Counted from the first letter of the stretch, positions 17,247 to 27,748 are shown. The stretch is DNA of 64,000 nt from Stutzerimonas kunmingensis (GCF_021432085.1 NZ_CP090366.1:3720001-3784000), one strand, 5' to 3'. Notes: generated by a model from the letters alone, not told the origin. Numbers and translations are program-made.

Positions 17247-18389
17247 ATGTCGAATAACCCCATTTTACTGGGCGGATTGTTTTCTGAATCGGGCCCTCTC
17301 ATGGACATTGAGGTCTCTATGCGGCGAGGCACCGAACTTGCCATCGCCGAAGTCAACGAGCAAGGCGGAATCAATGGCCGCCCGTTTCAGCTTTGCCAGC
17401 GCGACCCCAAGTCGAAAACTGCACTTTACGTCGAGCACGCCGAGTCGTTAATCCGCGACCAGGGGATCAACTTTTTGCTCGGCTGCTATATGTCCAGAAT
17501 GCGTAAGATGCTGCTTCCTATCGTCGAACGCTATAACGCCCTTCTTTTCTATCCAGTATTCTACGAAGGCTTTGAATATTCCGAGAATATCATCTATACC
17601 GGTTCCACGTCGCATCTTAACAATGTGCCACTGGCGAACTATATGTTCGAGCATTACGGCAAGCGCGTCTTGATGATTGGCACCGACTATATCTACCCTT
17701 ATGAGTCCAATCGCATCATGAGCGATCTTATTTACGAGGAGGAAGGAGAAAAGCTTGGAGAATATTATGTACCACTGGATGCGTGTCGCGAAGATTATTC
17801 GAAGCTGTTAAGCCACATCGAAAAGGATCCGCCCTCTTTCATTTTCTGCACCGTGGTAGGCGAAAGCCTCAGCTATTTATACGAAGGGTATCGCCAACTT
17901 GGCCTAACTCCTGAAGAACTGCCGATCGCCAGTTTGACAACTAGCGAAACGGAGATCAGGCGAATTGGCGCACAAGAGGTTGCCGGGCATATCACCGCAG
18001 CCAGTTACTTTCAGTCCGTAGACACCGAAGTCAATCGCAGGGCGGTGGAACGCCACAAGCAAATGTTTGGCGAGGACCAAGTGACCGACATGTGCTGGGA
18101 AGCGGCCTATTTCCAAGTCCACCTGCTTGCGATGGCCATGAGCAAGGCGCGTAGTGAACGCGTCGACATGATCCGCGAGATCCTTCCCTCGCTGGAACAC
18201 CAGGCTCCCCAGGGAACAATTCGGGTCAACGGCAACAACCACCATACTTACTTGCACGCCCGCATCGGACGAGCCCGGCCGGATGGGCAGTTCGATATCC
18301 TGTTTCAAACCACACACAACGTGGCGCCTGACCCCTACCTCATCTCGCCGAAGCTCGGCTCCTGGGCAACGAGAAGAAGGCGAGGCTGA
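17247..18389 (+). CDS. amiC: Amide sensor and negative regulator AmiC
   Basis: Cytoplasmic periplasmic-binding-protein-like sensor that binds amides and sequesters the antiterminator AmiR when no inducer is present. It has 380 residues against 385 in P. aeruginosa AmiC and shares its blocks: LLGGLFSESGPLMDIEVSM at the N-terminus and YYVPLDACREDYSKLLSHI in the middle. There is no signal peptide, which distinguishes it from the exported transporter subunit at 9,870-11,180. amiR starts inside its stop codon (ATGA overlap), supporting the 1:1 complex. Upstream is a perfect sigma-54 promoter. Confidence 0.93.
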   Translation: MSNNPILLGGLFSESGPLMDIEVSMRRGTELAIAEVNEQGGINGRPFQLCQRDPKSKTALYVEHAESLIRDQGINFLLGCYMSRMRKMLLPIVERYNALLFYPVFYEGFEYSENIIYTGSTSHLNNVPLANYMFEHYGKRVLMIGTDYIYPYESNRIMSDLIYEEEGEKLGEYYVPLDACREDYSKLLSHIEKDPPSFIFCTVVGESLSYLYEGYRQLGLTPEELPIASLTTSETEIRRIGAQEVAGHITAASYFQSVDTEVNRRAVERHKQMFGEDQVTDMCWEAAYFQVHLLAMAMSKARSERVDMIREILPSLEHQAPQGTIRVNGNNHHTYLHARIGRARPDGQFDILFQTTHNVAPDPYLISPKLGSWATRRRRG

Positions 18390-19015
18390 TGACTTTGCGC
18401 GCAGGCAAGAAGCGGCGTTTCGCTCAGGGGTCGGAACCGACGCCCCTGAATACATTGCGCGAACTGACGGTACTGGCCATTCATCCGGACAACGAAGACG
18501 GCCAGAACCTTACCGAGCAACTTCAACGCATCGGTTGTCAAGTACGTACTCAGTGGCCGATTCCGGACCGAGCGCCGGCGGAAACGGACCTCATCATTCT
18601 AGCGGTCACGCCGGAAACGCTATCGATCAATGCACCCTGGCTATTTAAGCGCACGATTCCCATCCTTCCGGTTATCCGATTCGAGAATCCAATCATAATC
18701 GAAGCACTACAGCAGTTGGGTGCCTTTGCAGTCATCCCCGCGCCGGTGAGATCGTTCGGTGTGCTAGCTTCAATCGTCCTGACACTCAACCAGGCCCAAA
18801 ATGCGCGAGACCGGGAGAAGCATGTCAAGCGCCTGGAAGCTCGACTGGCGGTCAACCGGACCATCCAAAATGCGAAAAACATCCTTATCGAGACGCAGGG
18901 ACTGAGCGAACGCGAGGCTTATAATGCTCTACGGGACCAGGCTATGGCCAAACGCGAGCCAGTGGAAAAGATCGCCGAGGCCCTGATCAAAGCCCGCAGT
19001 TTTTTCATCAAATAA
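18389..19015 (+). CDS. amiR: ANTAR-domain transcription antiterminator AmiR
   Basis: RNA-binding antiterminator, 208 residues. Residues about 25-135 form a pseudo-receiver domain lacking the phosphorylation pocket, as in known AmiR. A coiled coil follows (REKHVKRLEARLAVNRTIQNAK) and then the C-terminal ANTAR helices (LSEREAYNALRDQAMAKREPVEKIAEALI). In P. aeruginosa AmiR binds the amiE leader RNA. Here amiE is in the middle-to-end of a long operon without an obvious leader, while the divergent urease operon has a suitable leader. Confidence 0.93.
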   Translation: MTLRAGKKRRFAQGSEPTPLNTLRELTVLAIHPDNEDGQNLTEQLQRIGCQVRTQWPIPDRAPAETDLIILAVTPETLSINAPWLFKRTIPILPVIRFENPIIIEALQQLGAFAVIPAPVRSFGVLASIVLTLNQAQNARDREKHVKRLEARLAVNRTIQNAKNILIETQGLSEREAYNALRDQAMAKREPVEKIAEALIKARSFFIK

Positions 19016-19300
19016 CCGTTATATAAAAGAAAAATACCCGGGCTTTTTGAATGGCCCCGTCAAGCCAGCTCTCCGACAACTCGGCAAGTATAGCAAACCA
19101 ATTAAAGACCGTAGCCATGGGCGCGACCATGTATGGCGGTGCGGTGCTCGCGAGGAAACGGTTGCCGTATTTACGTTTTCCCGTTCCGAACTGGATATTA
19201 AGCCTGCCGAGCTGCTTGATGCCTGCCGGCTTCCGTTTTCTAGTCGGCGCCAACTGCTTGGGGAAATGGCGTCACGCTGCTCGCGACACCATATCCTCTG

Positions 19301-19996
19301 CTAACCAACCAGGTCCAGCACCGCCTCTATTCCCACCGGCTTGCCGCCCCATTCATCCATGGCATCGAGCAAGGTGCCCCAGAGGTAATGGGCCGATGCG
19401 CGATCACAGAGAATATGGAAGACGGGCAAGCCTGGTGTGGTCGCGTTGACAACGATGGCGCTCAGGCGAGCCACGGAGGTTTGCGCCACAGCCCCAGCCG
19501 GGAACGCCTCGGCGCGCAGGTCGACACCGCATATCTTCGCCATCAGCTGCGGCAGATACGCACCCGTCAGAGCCAGCCACGCGTGACTGTCCTGACGCGG
19601 CAACAGGTAGCAGGCCTGTTCGCCGAGCGCCCAGTCTGATTCTTCCGTGGCGATGCGCTCACCGCCATCAGTGAGGCTTCCAAGCAGGAAGTACTCGGTT
19701 TCCGACAGCCGCAGTACGGTTTCCCCGCTCGGCTGGCTCGTGCCTCGGTTGGGCTTCTCTGGCAGCTGATAGCCCCTGGCTTGCAGAAAGGCTGCGCTGT
19801 CCGCTCCACGAAAACCGACCCGCGGCAGATTGCTAAGGTCGACCAACCCGCAGCGCCGCAACTGCTCGCTTTCATCGCCAGTGGCGTACCGGGCAACGAA
19901 CGGGCGATTACCCAACTGCGTAAGCGCAGCATTGCCATAGAGGTCATAGATTGGGCTGCGCTCTGCGCAGTCTTGAATGGTAACGGTCATGATCAC
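19301..19996 (-). CDS. mgdD: N-methylglutamate dehydrogenase subunit D (sarcosine oxidase gamma-like)
   Basis: Small GcvT-like subunit, 231 residues, resembling sarcosine oxidase gamma (SoxG). It is last in the purU-folD-mgdABCD gene string and overlaps mgdC by four bases. In the N-methylglutamate pathway the four Mgd subunits oxidise N-methylglutamate to glutamate, handing the methyl carbon to tetrahydrofolate. The assignment to methylglutamate rather than sarcosine rests on linkage to gmaS and mgsABC. No clear terminator is seen in the 285 bases between it and amiR. Confidence 0.82.
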   Translation of the reverse strand: MIMTVTIQDCAERSPIYDLYGNAALTQLGNRPFVARYATGDESEQLRRCGLVDLSNLPRVGFRGADSAAFLQARGYQLPEKPNRGTSQPSGETVLRLSETEYFLLGSLTDGGERIATEESDWALGEQACYLLPRQDSHAWLALTGAYLPQLMAKICGVDLRAEAFPAGAVAQTSVARLSAIVVNATTPGLPVFHILCDRASAHYLWGTLLDAMDEWGGKPVGIEAVLDLVG

Positions 19997-22890
19997 AGCT
20001 CCTGGCGCTGGGTGTCTGGGTCATAGAACGGCATTTTCACGACTGTGGCCTGCACGACCTGGCCGCCTTCCACGCGGATCGGTATCTGCGAACCCGGCTC
20101 AGCCTGGTCGACGCTCGCATAAGCCATACCGATGATGAGGGCCAACGTTTGCGAGTACTCGCAGGAGGTAACGTTGCCGCTGATGTCCGCGCCCTTGAGT
20201 ACCAGGTGCCCTTCCAGGGGCTTGGCGCTGTCCTTGGGCAGGGTGAAACCGACCAGCTTGCGGGTGAGCGGCTGGGCTTCGAGGATCTCGATGGTGCGCT
20301 TGCCGACGAAGAATGGCTTCTTGCGGCCGATGGCCCAGCCCATGTCCAGCTCCGCCGGATGAGTCATACCGTCGGTGTCCTGACTGATGATGACATGACC
20401 CTTTTCCAGGCGTAGCAACCGCTGGGTTTCAACACCGAACGGTCGGATACCCTCGGGCTTGCCGGCTTTCATGAGGGCATCCCACAGGTATTCGCCGAAA
20501 CGCGCCGGCACGTGGATCTCATACCCCAGCTCACCGACGAACCCGACTCGCAGCAAGCGCGCCTGGACACCTGCGACCGTGCCTTCGCGAACGCCGAGAT
20601 AGGGAAATGCCTCGGCGGACAGCTCCACGTCGCTGCAAAGCTTCTGCAGTACCTGCCGCGACAGCGGTCCCGCCAGGTTGACTGCTGCAAACGCGGCGCT
20701 GACGTTGGTGATATCGACGTTCAGCCGCCACTGCGCATTCCACTTGAGCATGCTGCGGTAAACGCGATCCACGCCGCTGGTGGTGGCAGATACATAGAAA
20801 TGCTGCTCGCCCAGCCGACAGGCAACGCCGTCATCGATCACTACGCCGTCTTCGCCTGTCATCAACGCATAGCGCGTGCGGCCTACGGCGAGCTTCTTGA
20901 AGCCGAATGTGTACATACGTTCCAGCAATTCGGCAGCATCCGGGCCACGCACTTCCAGCCCGCCTAGCGTCGACACGTCGATCAGGCCGACCTTCTCGCG
21001 CACATGCCGCGCCTCGGCCTGCATGCAGGCCTCACGCTCATCGGAATTGCCGTAGTACGCCGGACGCCGCCAGACGCCGGCCGGCGTCATCTTCGCACCC
21101 AGCTCGAGGTGCCGCTTATGCATCGCGGTTTGCCGGTAAGGGTCGAACGAGCGACCCGCGATATGCGCAAGCTTTTCCGCGGTGAACGGCGGGCGTGCGG
21201 TGGTCACTCCAGTTTCACTGACGGTGCGGCTGGTCGAGTCGGCCACCAGCCGCGCGGTCGGCAGCGCGGAGTGCCGCCCTTGCGACGGTCCCATGCCGAC
21301 CGTGGAGAAGCGCTTGACCAGCTGTATGTCGCGATAGCCATGGCGGGTGGCGTTGATGATGTCGTTGATCTGCAGATCTTCATCGAAGTCGACGAACTCC
21401 TTGCCCTCCGGGTGGGGGAAGATCGGCCAAGGAAAGTTGACCCGGCGATCATCCTTCTCGGTGCTCTCCTCCATCGTGGTTCGCAATCCAAGCTCGGTAA
21501 GCACCTCGGCGGCGGCCCGTTGCCCGTCTGCCAGCACACGATGCAGATCGTGACGACCATTCACCGAGCCGGCGATACGCAGCACCTTCGGCAGGTTCCT
21601 GATGGTGAAGGCGGCATACTCGTCGGCATAGCTCAGGTTCCCGCCAGCCTGGCAGAGCAGTTGGTAGACCGGCATGTAGCCGGCTGACATGCACAGCAGA
21701 TCGCAGTCGATGCGCATGCTGGCGTCGGCCACCTTGCCCTGCTTGACGATGCGTCGAACGTCCACACCCGCCAGGTGGCGGCCGCTCTTGTCAGCCAAGG
21801 CTTCGTAGACGGTATGTCCCGCGTGGCAGGCGATGCCGCATGCCTGCACGGCGTTGGCCAGGGCCGCACTTTCAGCGCGCAGCCGCATATCGATCAATGC
21901 GGCGACTTCCACACCCTGTTCGTGCAGGTCCAGCGCCGACAGGTAGCCGTCATCGTTACCGGTCAGCACGACCGCCCGTTTGCCGGGCTTGACCGCATAC
22001 AGCCGCATCAGGCGTTGGGCGGCGCTGGTCAACATGACGCCGGGAATGTCGTTGTTGCGGAAAATCACCGGCTGATCGAAGGAACCACTGGCGACGATGC
22101 ATTGTTTGGCGCGCACCTTATACAGCCGGCTGCCCTGGATGACAGGTAGGTAGTTGTCGGTAAACCAGGCGTTGCACACCGCCGATTGCAGCACCTGAAT
22201 GTTGGGCTCATCGCGTACCGCGCCCAGCAGCTCTTCCCGCAAACTGAGCGCCGCGTTGCCCTCGACATCGAAGCGGGCATAGTTGAGCGAGCCGCCAAGT
22301 ACCGGGTCTTGCTCGATCAGCAGTACCTTGGCACCACCCCTTGCCGCATGCAGGGCGGCGCTCAGCCCGGCGGGGCCGGAACCGACAATTGCCAAGTCGC
22401 AGAACAGATAGGCCTTGTCGTGGTAAGTCGGCTGGAATGTCAAATCGAGCACGCCGAGTCCGGCCTTTTTCCGTATCAGGGGCTCCCAGCGCTTCCACAT
22501 GCCCTTCGGCTTATAAAAGGCGCGGTAGTAAAACCCCACCGGCATGAACTTTGAGAATTTGCCGAGATAGGCGTCGCGATCCGCATCCAGGCTGCCGTTG
22601 ACGTTCTGCGCAGCAACCTCCATGCCGGCAACAGCAGCCTGCACATCTGCAAGGACGTTGGGCTCGTCCGGTAGTTGGACAAGGGTGTTGGCGTCTTGAC
22701 CGGCCATGGTCAGCGGGCCGCGAGGCCGGTGATATTTGAACGAGCGCGACAGCAGCCAGCGACCATTGGCCGCCAGCGCACTAGCGATCGTGTCGCCGGC
22801 GAAGCCATGGTACGTGTTGCCGTTGAAGCTGAAGGAAAGCGGTTTGTTACGGTCGATCAGCAACCCCATCGGGGCAGGCAGTCTGCTCAT
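19993..22890 (-). CDS. mgdC: N-methylglutamate dehydrogenase subunit C (sarcosine oxidase alpha-like)
   Basis: Large subunit, 965 residues, with the domain order of heterotetrameric sarcosine oxidase alpha. An N-terminal ferredoxin-like domain comes first (SFNGNTYHGFAGDTIASAL and SFKYHRPRG, about 15-65). A Rossmann dinucleotide-binding domain follows (LAIVGSGPAGLSAALHAARGG, about 170) and then the central disulfide-reductase-like region. The C-terminal half (about 590-960) is a GcvT/aminomethyltransferase-like tetrahydrofolate domain, with LAGPLSRQVLQ and GVREGTVAG blocks. It couples amine oxidation to C1 transfer. It overlaps its neighbours on both sides. Confidence 0.9.
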   Translation of the reverse strand: MSRLPAPMGLLIDRNKPLSFSFNGNTYHGFAGDTIASALAANGRWLLSRSFKYHRPRGPLTMAGQDANTLVQLPDEPNVLADVQAAVAGMEVAAQNVNGSLDADRDAYLGKFSKFMPVGFYYRAFYKPKGMWKRWEPLIRKKAGLGVLDLTFQPTYHDKAYLFCDLAIVGSGPAGLSAALHAARGGAKVLLIEQDPVLGGSLNYARFDVEGNAALSLREELLGAVRDEPNIQVLQSAVCNAWFTDNYLPVIQGSRLYKVRAKQCIVASGSFDQPVIFRNNDIPGVMLTSAAQRLMRLYAVKPGKRAVVLTGNDDGYLSALDLHEQGVEVAALIDMRLRAESAALANAVQACGIACHAGHTVYEALADKSGRHLAGVDVRRIVKQGKVADASMRIDCDLLCMSAGYMPVYQLLCQAGGNLSYADEYAAFTIRNLPKVLRIAGSVNGRHDLHRVLADGQRAAAEVLTELGLRTTMEESTEKDDRRVNFPWPIFPHPEGKEFVDFDEDLQINDIINATRHGYRDIQLVKRFSTVGMGPSQGRHSALPTARLVADSTSRTVSETGVTTARPPFTAEKLAHIAGRSFDPYRQTAMHKRHLELGAKMTPAGVWRRPAYYGNSDEREACMQAEARHVREKVGLIDVSTLGGLEVRGPDAAELLERMYTFGFKKLAVGRTRYALMTGEDGVVIDDGVACRLGEQHFYVSATTSGVDRVYRSMLKWNAQWRLNVDITNVSAAFAAVNLAGPLSRQVLQKLCSDVELSAEAFPYLGVREGTVAGVQARLLRVGFVGELGYEIHVPARFGEYLWDALMKAGKPEGIRPFGVETQRLLRLEKGHVIISQDTDGMTHPAELDMGWAIGRKKPFFVGKRTIEILEAQPLTRKLVGFTLPKDSAKPLEGHLVLKGADISGNVTSCEYSQTLALIIGMAYASVDQAEPGSQIPIRVEGGQVVQATVVKMPFYDPDTQRQEL

Positions 22891-23183
22891 TGGGTAGCCT
22901 CCGGAGCGGCGAAGTCGACGCGCTTGTCGAACAGTACACTGGGGTCGAAGGTGCGCAGGATCTCGTCGCTACCGGTGTGGCGCTCGACCAGAAACCAGTA
23001 GCTGGAGGGCGTGTGCATCCACCATTCGGTCACCACGCCCAGGGCGTTGTCGCTGTTGAATACGTAGCTGGCCCATTCGGCGACGCTGCAGGTCGTGGGG
23101 TCTGGCATGAGCTTGAGTTCGCCGCCATAGGTGAACTCGCTGATATTGCGTGGCCCATTGAGCGGGCAGTTCATGATCTTCAT
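22887..23183 (-). CDS. mgdB: N-methylglutamate dehydrogenase subunit B (sarcosine oxidase delta-like)
   Basis: A 98-residue delta-type subunit starting MKIMNCPLNGPRNISEFTYG. Sarcosine oxidase delta binds zinc through CPxC at this position and His residues later. Here the second Cys is Asn (CPLN), so a zinc site is at best altered. Trp-rich C-terminal blocks (EWWMHTPSSYWFLVERHT) match the family. It overlaps mgdC by four bases and begins 11 bases after mgdA. Confidence 0.87.
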   Translation of the reverse strand: MKIMNCPLNGPRNISEFTYGGELKLMPDPTTCSVAEWASYVFNSDNALGVVTEWWMHTPSSYWFLVERHTGSDEILRTFDPSVLFDKRVDFAAPEATQ

Positions 23184-23194
23184 TGGCTGTTCCC

Positions 23195-24442
23195 TCAGTG
23201 GCTGGCCGCCGTGGCGCCCATTTCGTTGACCTGTTGGAATCGGCTGAAGCGATCCAGGCCGAACGGTGCAATGAGTTGCGGCACCCTGCCCTCGTAGGCG
23301 ACCAGTTCGGCCATGGTCTTGCCGCAAATCGGCGTGGCCTTGAAGCCCCAAGTGCCCCAGCCGGCGTCCAAGTAATAACCCTTGATCGGCGACAGGCCCA
23401 TGATCGGGCTGTAATCGGGCGTCATGTCAGTTATGCCGGCCCATTGGCGCATCAACTTGGCATTGGCCATAAAGGGGAACATCTCGATGGCGCTGGCCAG
23501 CAGGCTTTCCTTCAGGTCCAGCGTCGAGCGCGAGTTGTACAGCGGATACGGGTCGGAGCCGCCACCGAAGACGATCTCGCCGCGGCCGGTCTGTTGCACA
23601 TAGCAGTGCAGCGCCGACGAGCTCACCAGCGGGTCGAGAAAGGGCTTGAACGGCTGGGTGACCATCGCCTGCAACGGATAGGTATGGATGGGCGCCTTGA
23701 TGCCGAGCTTGTTCATCAGCAGCGAACTGGAGCCCGCTACCGCTTGCACTACGCAACCGCACTGGATGGTGCCGCGGTTGGTTTTGACCGCACGGATGCG
23801 CTCGTTCTCGACGACGAAATCCTGAACTTCGGTCAGCTGATGAATTTCCACGCCGCGCTTGGCCGCACCCTTGGCATAGCCCCAGGCCACCGCATCGTGA
23901 CGGGCCGTGGCACCGTCGATGTGCCAGAGCCCGGCAAGCACAGGCAGGTGGCCGGGGTCGAGATTGAGGCTCGGCACCAGCTCGCGGATCTGCTGGCGGT
24001 CGATCATCTCGGTGCGCCCACCGAAGTGCTTGTTCACTTCCGCGCGTTGGCGGAACGCCCTCACGGTGGCGTCCGTATGCGCCAGCGTGAGCTGGCCGCG
24101 CTCGGAATACATGATGTTGAAGTCGAATTCGTTGGATAGCTCTTTGAACATCCGCACCGATTCGATATAGAACTTCACGCCCTCGCTGGTGAGGTAGTTG
24201 GAGCGGATGACCGCCGTGTTGCGCGCGGTGTTTCCGCCGCCCAGATAAGCCTTTTCCAGCACTGCGACATTGGTGATGCCGTGATACTTGGCCAGGTAGT
24301 AAGCGATGGCGACGCCATGGCCACCGCCACCAATAATGACGACGTCATAGGAGGCTTTCAGCTCCTTGGGTGCGGGCAGATCGACCTCAATCGGGTAGTC
24401 AGAGGACAAGCCGTATTTGAGCAAGGTAAAAGGCATCAGCAA
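23195..24442 (-). CDS. mgdA: N-methylglutamate dehydrogenase subunit A (sarcosine oxidase beta-like)
   Basis: Flavoprotein of the DAO family, 415 residues, like sarcosine oxidase beta. The FAD-binding motif is [22 protein letters not shown] (dinucleotide-binding GxGxxG region, about 35-55), followed by [17 protein letters not shown] around the flavin attachment region. The C-terminus has [20 protein letters not shown]. It catalyses oxidation of the N-methyl group of N-methylglutamate. Its start overlaps the folD stop by seven bases. Confidence 0.9.
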   Translation of the reverse strand: MLMPFTLLKYGLSSDYPIEVDLPAPKELKASYDVVIIGGGGHGVAIAYYLAKYHGITNVAVLEKAYLGGGNTARNTAVIRSNYLTSEGVKFYIESVRMFKELSNEFDFNIMYSERGQLTLAHTDATVRAFRQRAEVNKHFGGRTEMIDRQQIRELVPSLNLDPGHLPVLAGLWHIDGATARHDAVAWGYAKGAAKRGVEIHQLTEVQDFVVENERIRAVKTNRGTIQCGCVVQAVAGSSSLLMNKLGIKAPIHTYPLQAMVTQPFKPFLDPLVSSSALHCYVQQTGRGEIVFGGGSDPYPLYNSRSTLDLKESLLASAIEMFPFMANAKLMRQWAGITDMTPDYSPIMGLSPIKGYYLDAGWGTWGFKATPICGKTMAELVAYEGRVPQLIAPFGLDRFSRFQQVNEMGATAASH

Positions 24443-25317
24443 GGCTCCTGCGCGGCCAGCCCAAGGCTCTGGCGGGCTGCGGTGACAGTGTTTTGCATGA
24501 GCATGGCGATGGTCATCGGACCGACACCGCCTGGAACAGGCGTGATGGCCGACGCCACAGGCAGCACGGCGTCGAAATCGACGTCTCCGATCAGGCGGCT
24601 CTTTTCGCGCTCCACGAGTCGGTTGATCCCCACGTCGATGACCACAGCGCCGGGCTTGATCCAGTCAGCGCCGATCATGCGCGGCCGCCCCACCGCTGCC
24701 ACGACGATGTCCGCCTGGGCGCTGAGCTTTTCTGGCTGAACGCTGCGCGAATGCAGCACGGTCACGCTGCAATTAGCCGCCAGCAGTAGCGCGGCCATCG
24801 GCTTGCCAACGATATTCGAGCGCCCAATGACCACCGCATGCTTGCCGGACAGATCGCCCAGGGTTTCATGTAGCAAACGCATGCAACCCGCGGGGGTACA
24901 AGGCAGCAGAACCGGAAGTCCCTGGCTCAGGCCGCCCACGTTTTCTCGGTGGAAGCCGTCGACATCCTTGGCCGGGTTGACGGCCTGCAGCACCTTTGCT
25001 TCATCGATCTGGCCCGGCAGCGGTAGCTGGACCAGGATGCCATGCACCGTACTGTCGGCATTGAGCTGCGTGATGACTTCTAGCACCGCCTCGACGCTAG
25101 CGTCGGCTGTTAACCGATACTCCAATGAGCGAATCCCCACCTCCTCGGCGCGCTGGATCTTGTTGCGCACGTAGACGTGGCTCGCCGGGTCATCACCGAC
25201 CAGCACCACGGCCAGCGCCGGCTGGACTCCGTCGGCCTTCAAGGCGATCACCTCGGTTGCCACTTCGGCCAGTACCCGGGCGGATGCGGCCTTTCCATCG
25301 ATCAACTTGGCGTTCAT
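24436..25317 (-). CDS. folD: Bifunctional methylene-THF dehydrogenase/cyclohydrolase FolD
   Basis: FolD, 293 residues, converts 5,10-methylene-THF to 10-formyl-THF in two steps. Motifs seen include [14 protein letters not shown] (catalytic Lys), [33 protein letters not shown] and DVGINR, ending [14 protein letters not shown]. Being sandwiched between purU and mgdA by short overlaps, it is probably a dedicated copy that oxidises the C1 unit released from N-methylglutamate. Confidence 0.95.
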   Translation of the reverse strand: MNAKLIDGKAASARVLAEVATEVIALKADGVQPALAVVLVGDDPASHVYVRNKIQRAEEVGIRSLEYRLTADASVEAVLEVITQLNADSTVHGILVQLPLPGQIDEAKVLQAVNPAKDVDGFHRENVGGLSQGLPVLLPCTPAGCMRLLHETLGDLSGKHAVVIGRSNIVGKPMAALLLAANCSVTVLHSRSVQPEKLSAQADIVVAAVGRPRMIGADWIKPGAVVIDVGINRLVEREKSRLIGDVDFDAVLPVASAITPVPGGVGPMTIAMLMQNTVTAARQSLGLAAQEPC

Positions 25318-26168
25318 TTGAAGATCACCGTTTTGTCGTTGTTGAGGAACACGCGGTGCTCGAGGTGGTACTTCACTGCTCGGGAAAGCGCGACGGTTTC
25401 GGTATCCCGCCCGACCGCCACCAACGCCTCTGGCTTGTAGTAATGGTCGACACGCTGAACTTCCTGCTCGATGATCGGCCCCTCATCCAGGTCCGAAGTG
25501 ACGTAGTGCGCCGTGGCGCCTATCAGCTTTACGCCGCGTTCATACGCCTGGTGGTAGGGCTTGGCGCCCTTGAAACCGGGGAGAAACGAGTGATGGATAT
25601 TGATGGCTCGCCCGGCCAGCTGCTTGCACAGGTCATCGGAGAGAATCTGCATGTAGCGCGCGAGCACCACCAGCTCGGTCCCGGTCTCGTCGATGATCCG
25701 CATCAGCTCAGCTTCCTGCTGCGCCTTGGTGTCTTTGGTGACCGGCAGATAGACGAAACGAATTCCCTCGCGCTCGGCCATGGGACGCAGACCGATGTGG
25801 TTGGAGACGACGGCGGTGATCTGCATATTCAGCTCACCCTTTTGGTGCCGGTACAGCAGATCGGCCAGGCAATGATCGAACTTGCTGACCATAAACAGCA
25901 CACGCATGGGTTGCTCGGCGTTATGCAGCTGCCAGGTCATATCGAACTCGGCTGCCACGTCGCCGAAGCCGGCGCGCAAGGCCGAAAGGTCCGCGTCTGC
26001 GCCGTCGTTGAAGCGAAAAACGGCACGCATGAAGAAGCGGCCCTGAACTTCATCATCAAACTGTGCGCACTCGCCTATATAGCAGCCATTCTTGGCAAGG
26101 AAGGTGGTAACGGCCGCAACGATTCCCGAGGCTGCAGGGCAACTAACGGTCAAAATAAACATTCTCAC
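25314..26168 (-). CDS. purU: Formyltetrahydrofolate deformylase PurU
   Basis: Hydrolyses 10-formyl-THF to formate and THF, 284 residues. N-terminal ACT-like domain ([21 protein letters not shown]) and C-terminal formyltransferase-like hydrolase domain with [23 protein letters not shown], containing the catalytic Asn-His pair, and the Asp in [10 protein letters not shown]. It overlaps folD by four bases. It regenerates free THF after C1 oxidation, making formate as the end product, and the dimethylformamidase reaction also makes formate. Confidence 0.95.
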   Translation of the reverse strand: MRMFILTVSCPAASGIVAAVTTFLAKNGCYIGECAQFDDEVQGRFFMRAVFRFNDGADADLSALRAGFGDVAAEFDMTWQLHNAEQPMRVLFMVSKFDHCLADLLYRHQKGELNMQITAVVSNHIGLRPMAEREGIRFVYLPVTKDTKAQQEAELMRIIDETGTELVVLARYMQILSDDLCKQLAGRAINIHHSFLPGFKGAKPYHQAYERGVKLIGATAHYVTSDLDEGPIIEQEVQRVDHYYKPEALVAVGRDTETVALSRAVKYHLEHRVFLNNDKTVIFK

Positions 26169-26210
26169 CTCTGAAAATAGTTTCTATGTAATTGGCTAAC
26201 TAACTAAACG

Positions 26211-26253
26211 AGAGATATGTGAACCGAGATTTATTGATGAAGTTATTCATCAA
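26211..26253. promoter_or_regulatory. Shared 13-mer and palindrome upstream of purU
   Basis: The amtB-purU gap (152 bases) carries on the minus strand TTCACATATCTCT, identical to a 13-mer at 32,303-32,315 in front of gmaS. Just upstream (26,234-26,253) is a perfect palindrome with arms TTGATGAA/TTCATCAA around GTTA. A regulator site common to both parts of the methylamine cluster is plausible. Confidence 0.45.
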
Positions 26254-26321
26254 CTTGATCGGCGATATTCAGCGAGTACTTGGCTTCAAATGTCGTAGCT
26301 AAATATTTTCCAACTGGCGGG

Positions 26322-27641
26322 TTATGAGGTGTAAGCCCTCTCGTTGTGACTGGCCAGATCCAAGCCCTCCATTTCCTGCTCGGCTGTTACGCGCAGGCCG
26401 CGGGTTATCAGCCCCGTAAGTTTCAACAACAGCCATGTAACAACCGCCGCATACACCACGGTGAACAGCACCGATTTGGTCTGGATCCAGAGTTGTTGGC
26501 CGATCTCAATCTCTTCGAAACCACCGAACCGGGTCGAGGCGAACACACCTGTCAGCACGGAGCCTACGATGCCGCCAATACCATGAAGACCAAAGGCGTC
26601 GAGCGAGTCGTCGTAACCCAGCGTGCGCTTCATACGCGCAACGGCGAGATAGCAGATCACCCCGGAGGCAAGGCCCATGAGTACCGCGCCACCTGGACCG
26701 ACGAAACCACAAGCCGGCGTGATGGCCACCAGCCCGGCAAGCGCCCCGGACGCCGCGCCCAGCCCACTCGGCTTGCGGTGACCCAGCAGCTCCATCGCCA
26801 GCCAGCCGACGATGCCGGCACACGCAGCCACTTGCGTGGTGAGCATGGCCATACCGGCGTTACCGTTGGCAGCAACTGCCGATCCAACGTTGAACCCGAA
26901 CCAGCCCACCCAGAGCAGTGCGGCGCCGGTCAACACGAAGCCCATGTTGTGAGGCGGTGTGAGCGAGCCCGGAAAGCCTTTTCGCGGTCCGAGTACCAAG
27001 CAGGTGATCAGCCCAGCCACACCGGCATTGATGTGCACGACCGTGCCGCCGGCGAACTCAAGGATTCCCCAGTCCCACAACAGGCCGCCTGGCCCACTCC
27101 AGGCCATATGCGCCAGCGGCAGGTAGCAGAAGGTGAACCAAAGCACCGCGAACAGGACGACGGCGGAGAACTTCATCCGCTCGGCGAACGAGCCTGCGAT
27201 GATCACAGGCGTGATCAGTGCAAAGGTCATCTGGAAGGTGGCGAATACGCTTTCAGGAATGCTCCCGACGAGCGACTCGCGTGTCAGCCCTGAGAGCAAG
27301 GCGCGGTCGAAGCCGCCGACCAAGGAGTGCAGATTGACGGTGCCCTCGACCATCCCCGTGGTATCGACGAACAGGCTGTAACCGTAGATGACCCACAGCA
27401 CGCCGAGCACACCGGCGATGGTGAATGCCTGAGTGAACACCGACAGCAGGTTCTTGCTGCGCACCATTCCCCCATAGAACAAGGCAAGCCCCGGTACCAG
27501 CATCATCAGAACCAGAACGGTCGATACCATCATCCACGCCGTATCACCGCTATCGAGTGACGCTTCCTGAGCTACAGCGATTCCCGGCAGGCTGGCCAAC
27601 AGAATCAGCAACAAACGCATGGCACTAAATTCACCTTTCAT
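26322..27641 (-). CDS. amtB: Ammonium (methylammonium) transporter, AmtB family
   Basis: Inner-membrane Amt/Rh channel, 439 residues, with a cleavable signal-like N-terminus (LLLILLASLPGIAVAQ) and about 11 membrane helices. The twin pore histidines are visible in LPLAHMAWSG and AFGLHGIGG. Amt proteins admit ammonium and also methylammonium. Placement inside the methylamine operon suggests substrate uptake or ammonium retrieval. No glnK gene accompanies it. AAGGAG precedes the chosen ATG. Confidence 0.93.
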   Translation of the reverse strand: MKGEFSAMRLLLILLASLPGIAVAQEASLDSGDTAWMMVSTVLVLMMLVPGLALFYGGMVRSKNLLSVFTQAFTIAGVLGVLWVIYGYSLFVDTTGMVEGTVNLHSLVGGFDRALLSGLTRESLVGSIPESVFATFQMTFALITPVIIAGSFAERMKFSAVVLFAVLWFTFCYLPLAHMAWSGPGGLLWDWGILEFAGGTVVHINAGVAGLITCLVLGPRKGFPGSLTPPHNMGFVLTGAALLWVGWFGFNVGSAVAANGNAGMAMLTTQVAACAGIVGWLAMELLGHRKPSGLGAASGALAGLVAITPACGFVGPGGAVLMGLASGVICYLAVARMKRTLGYDDSLDAFGLHGIGGIVGSVLTGVFASTRFGGFEEIEIGQQLWIQTKSVLFTVVYAAVVTWLLLKLTGLITRGLRVTAEQEMEGLDLASHNERAYTS

Positions 27642-27748
27642 CTAGCACTCCTTACTCGGTACGAAAGAGCCCATCCGCAGGCAAGCCGACGGCGCCGCTC
27701 CAGGTTTGAAGAGAAAGAGGGAGCCCTTGCGGGCCCCTGGTCAGCCGG

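Noticed and set aside
19016..19300. A small gene between amiR and mgdD
   Set aside because: Short frames on both strands have no start context or similarity, and their composition looks random.
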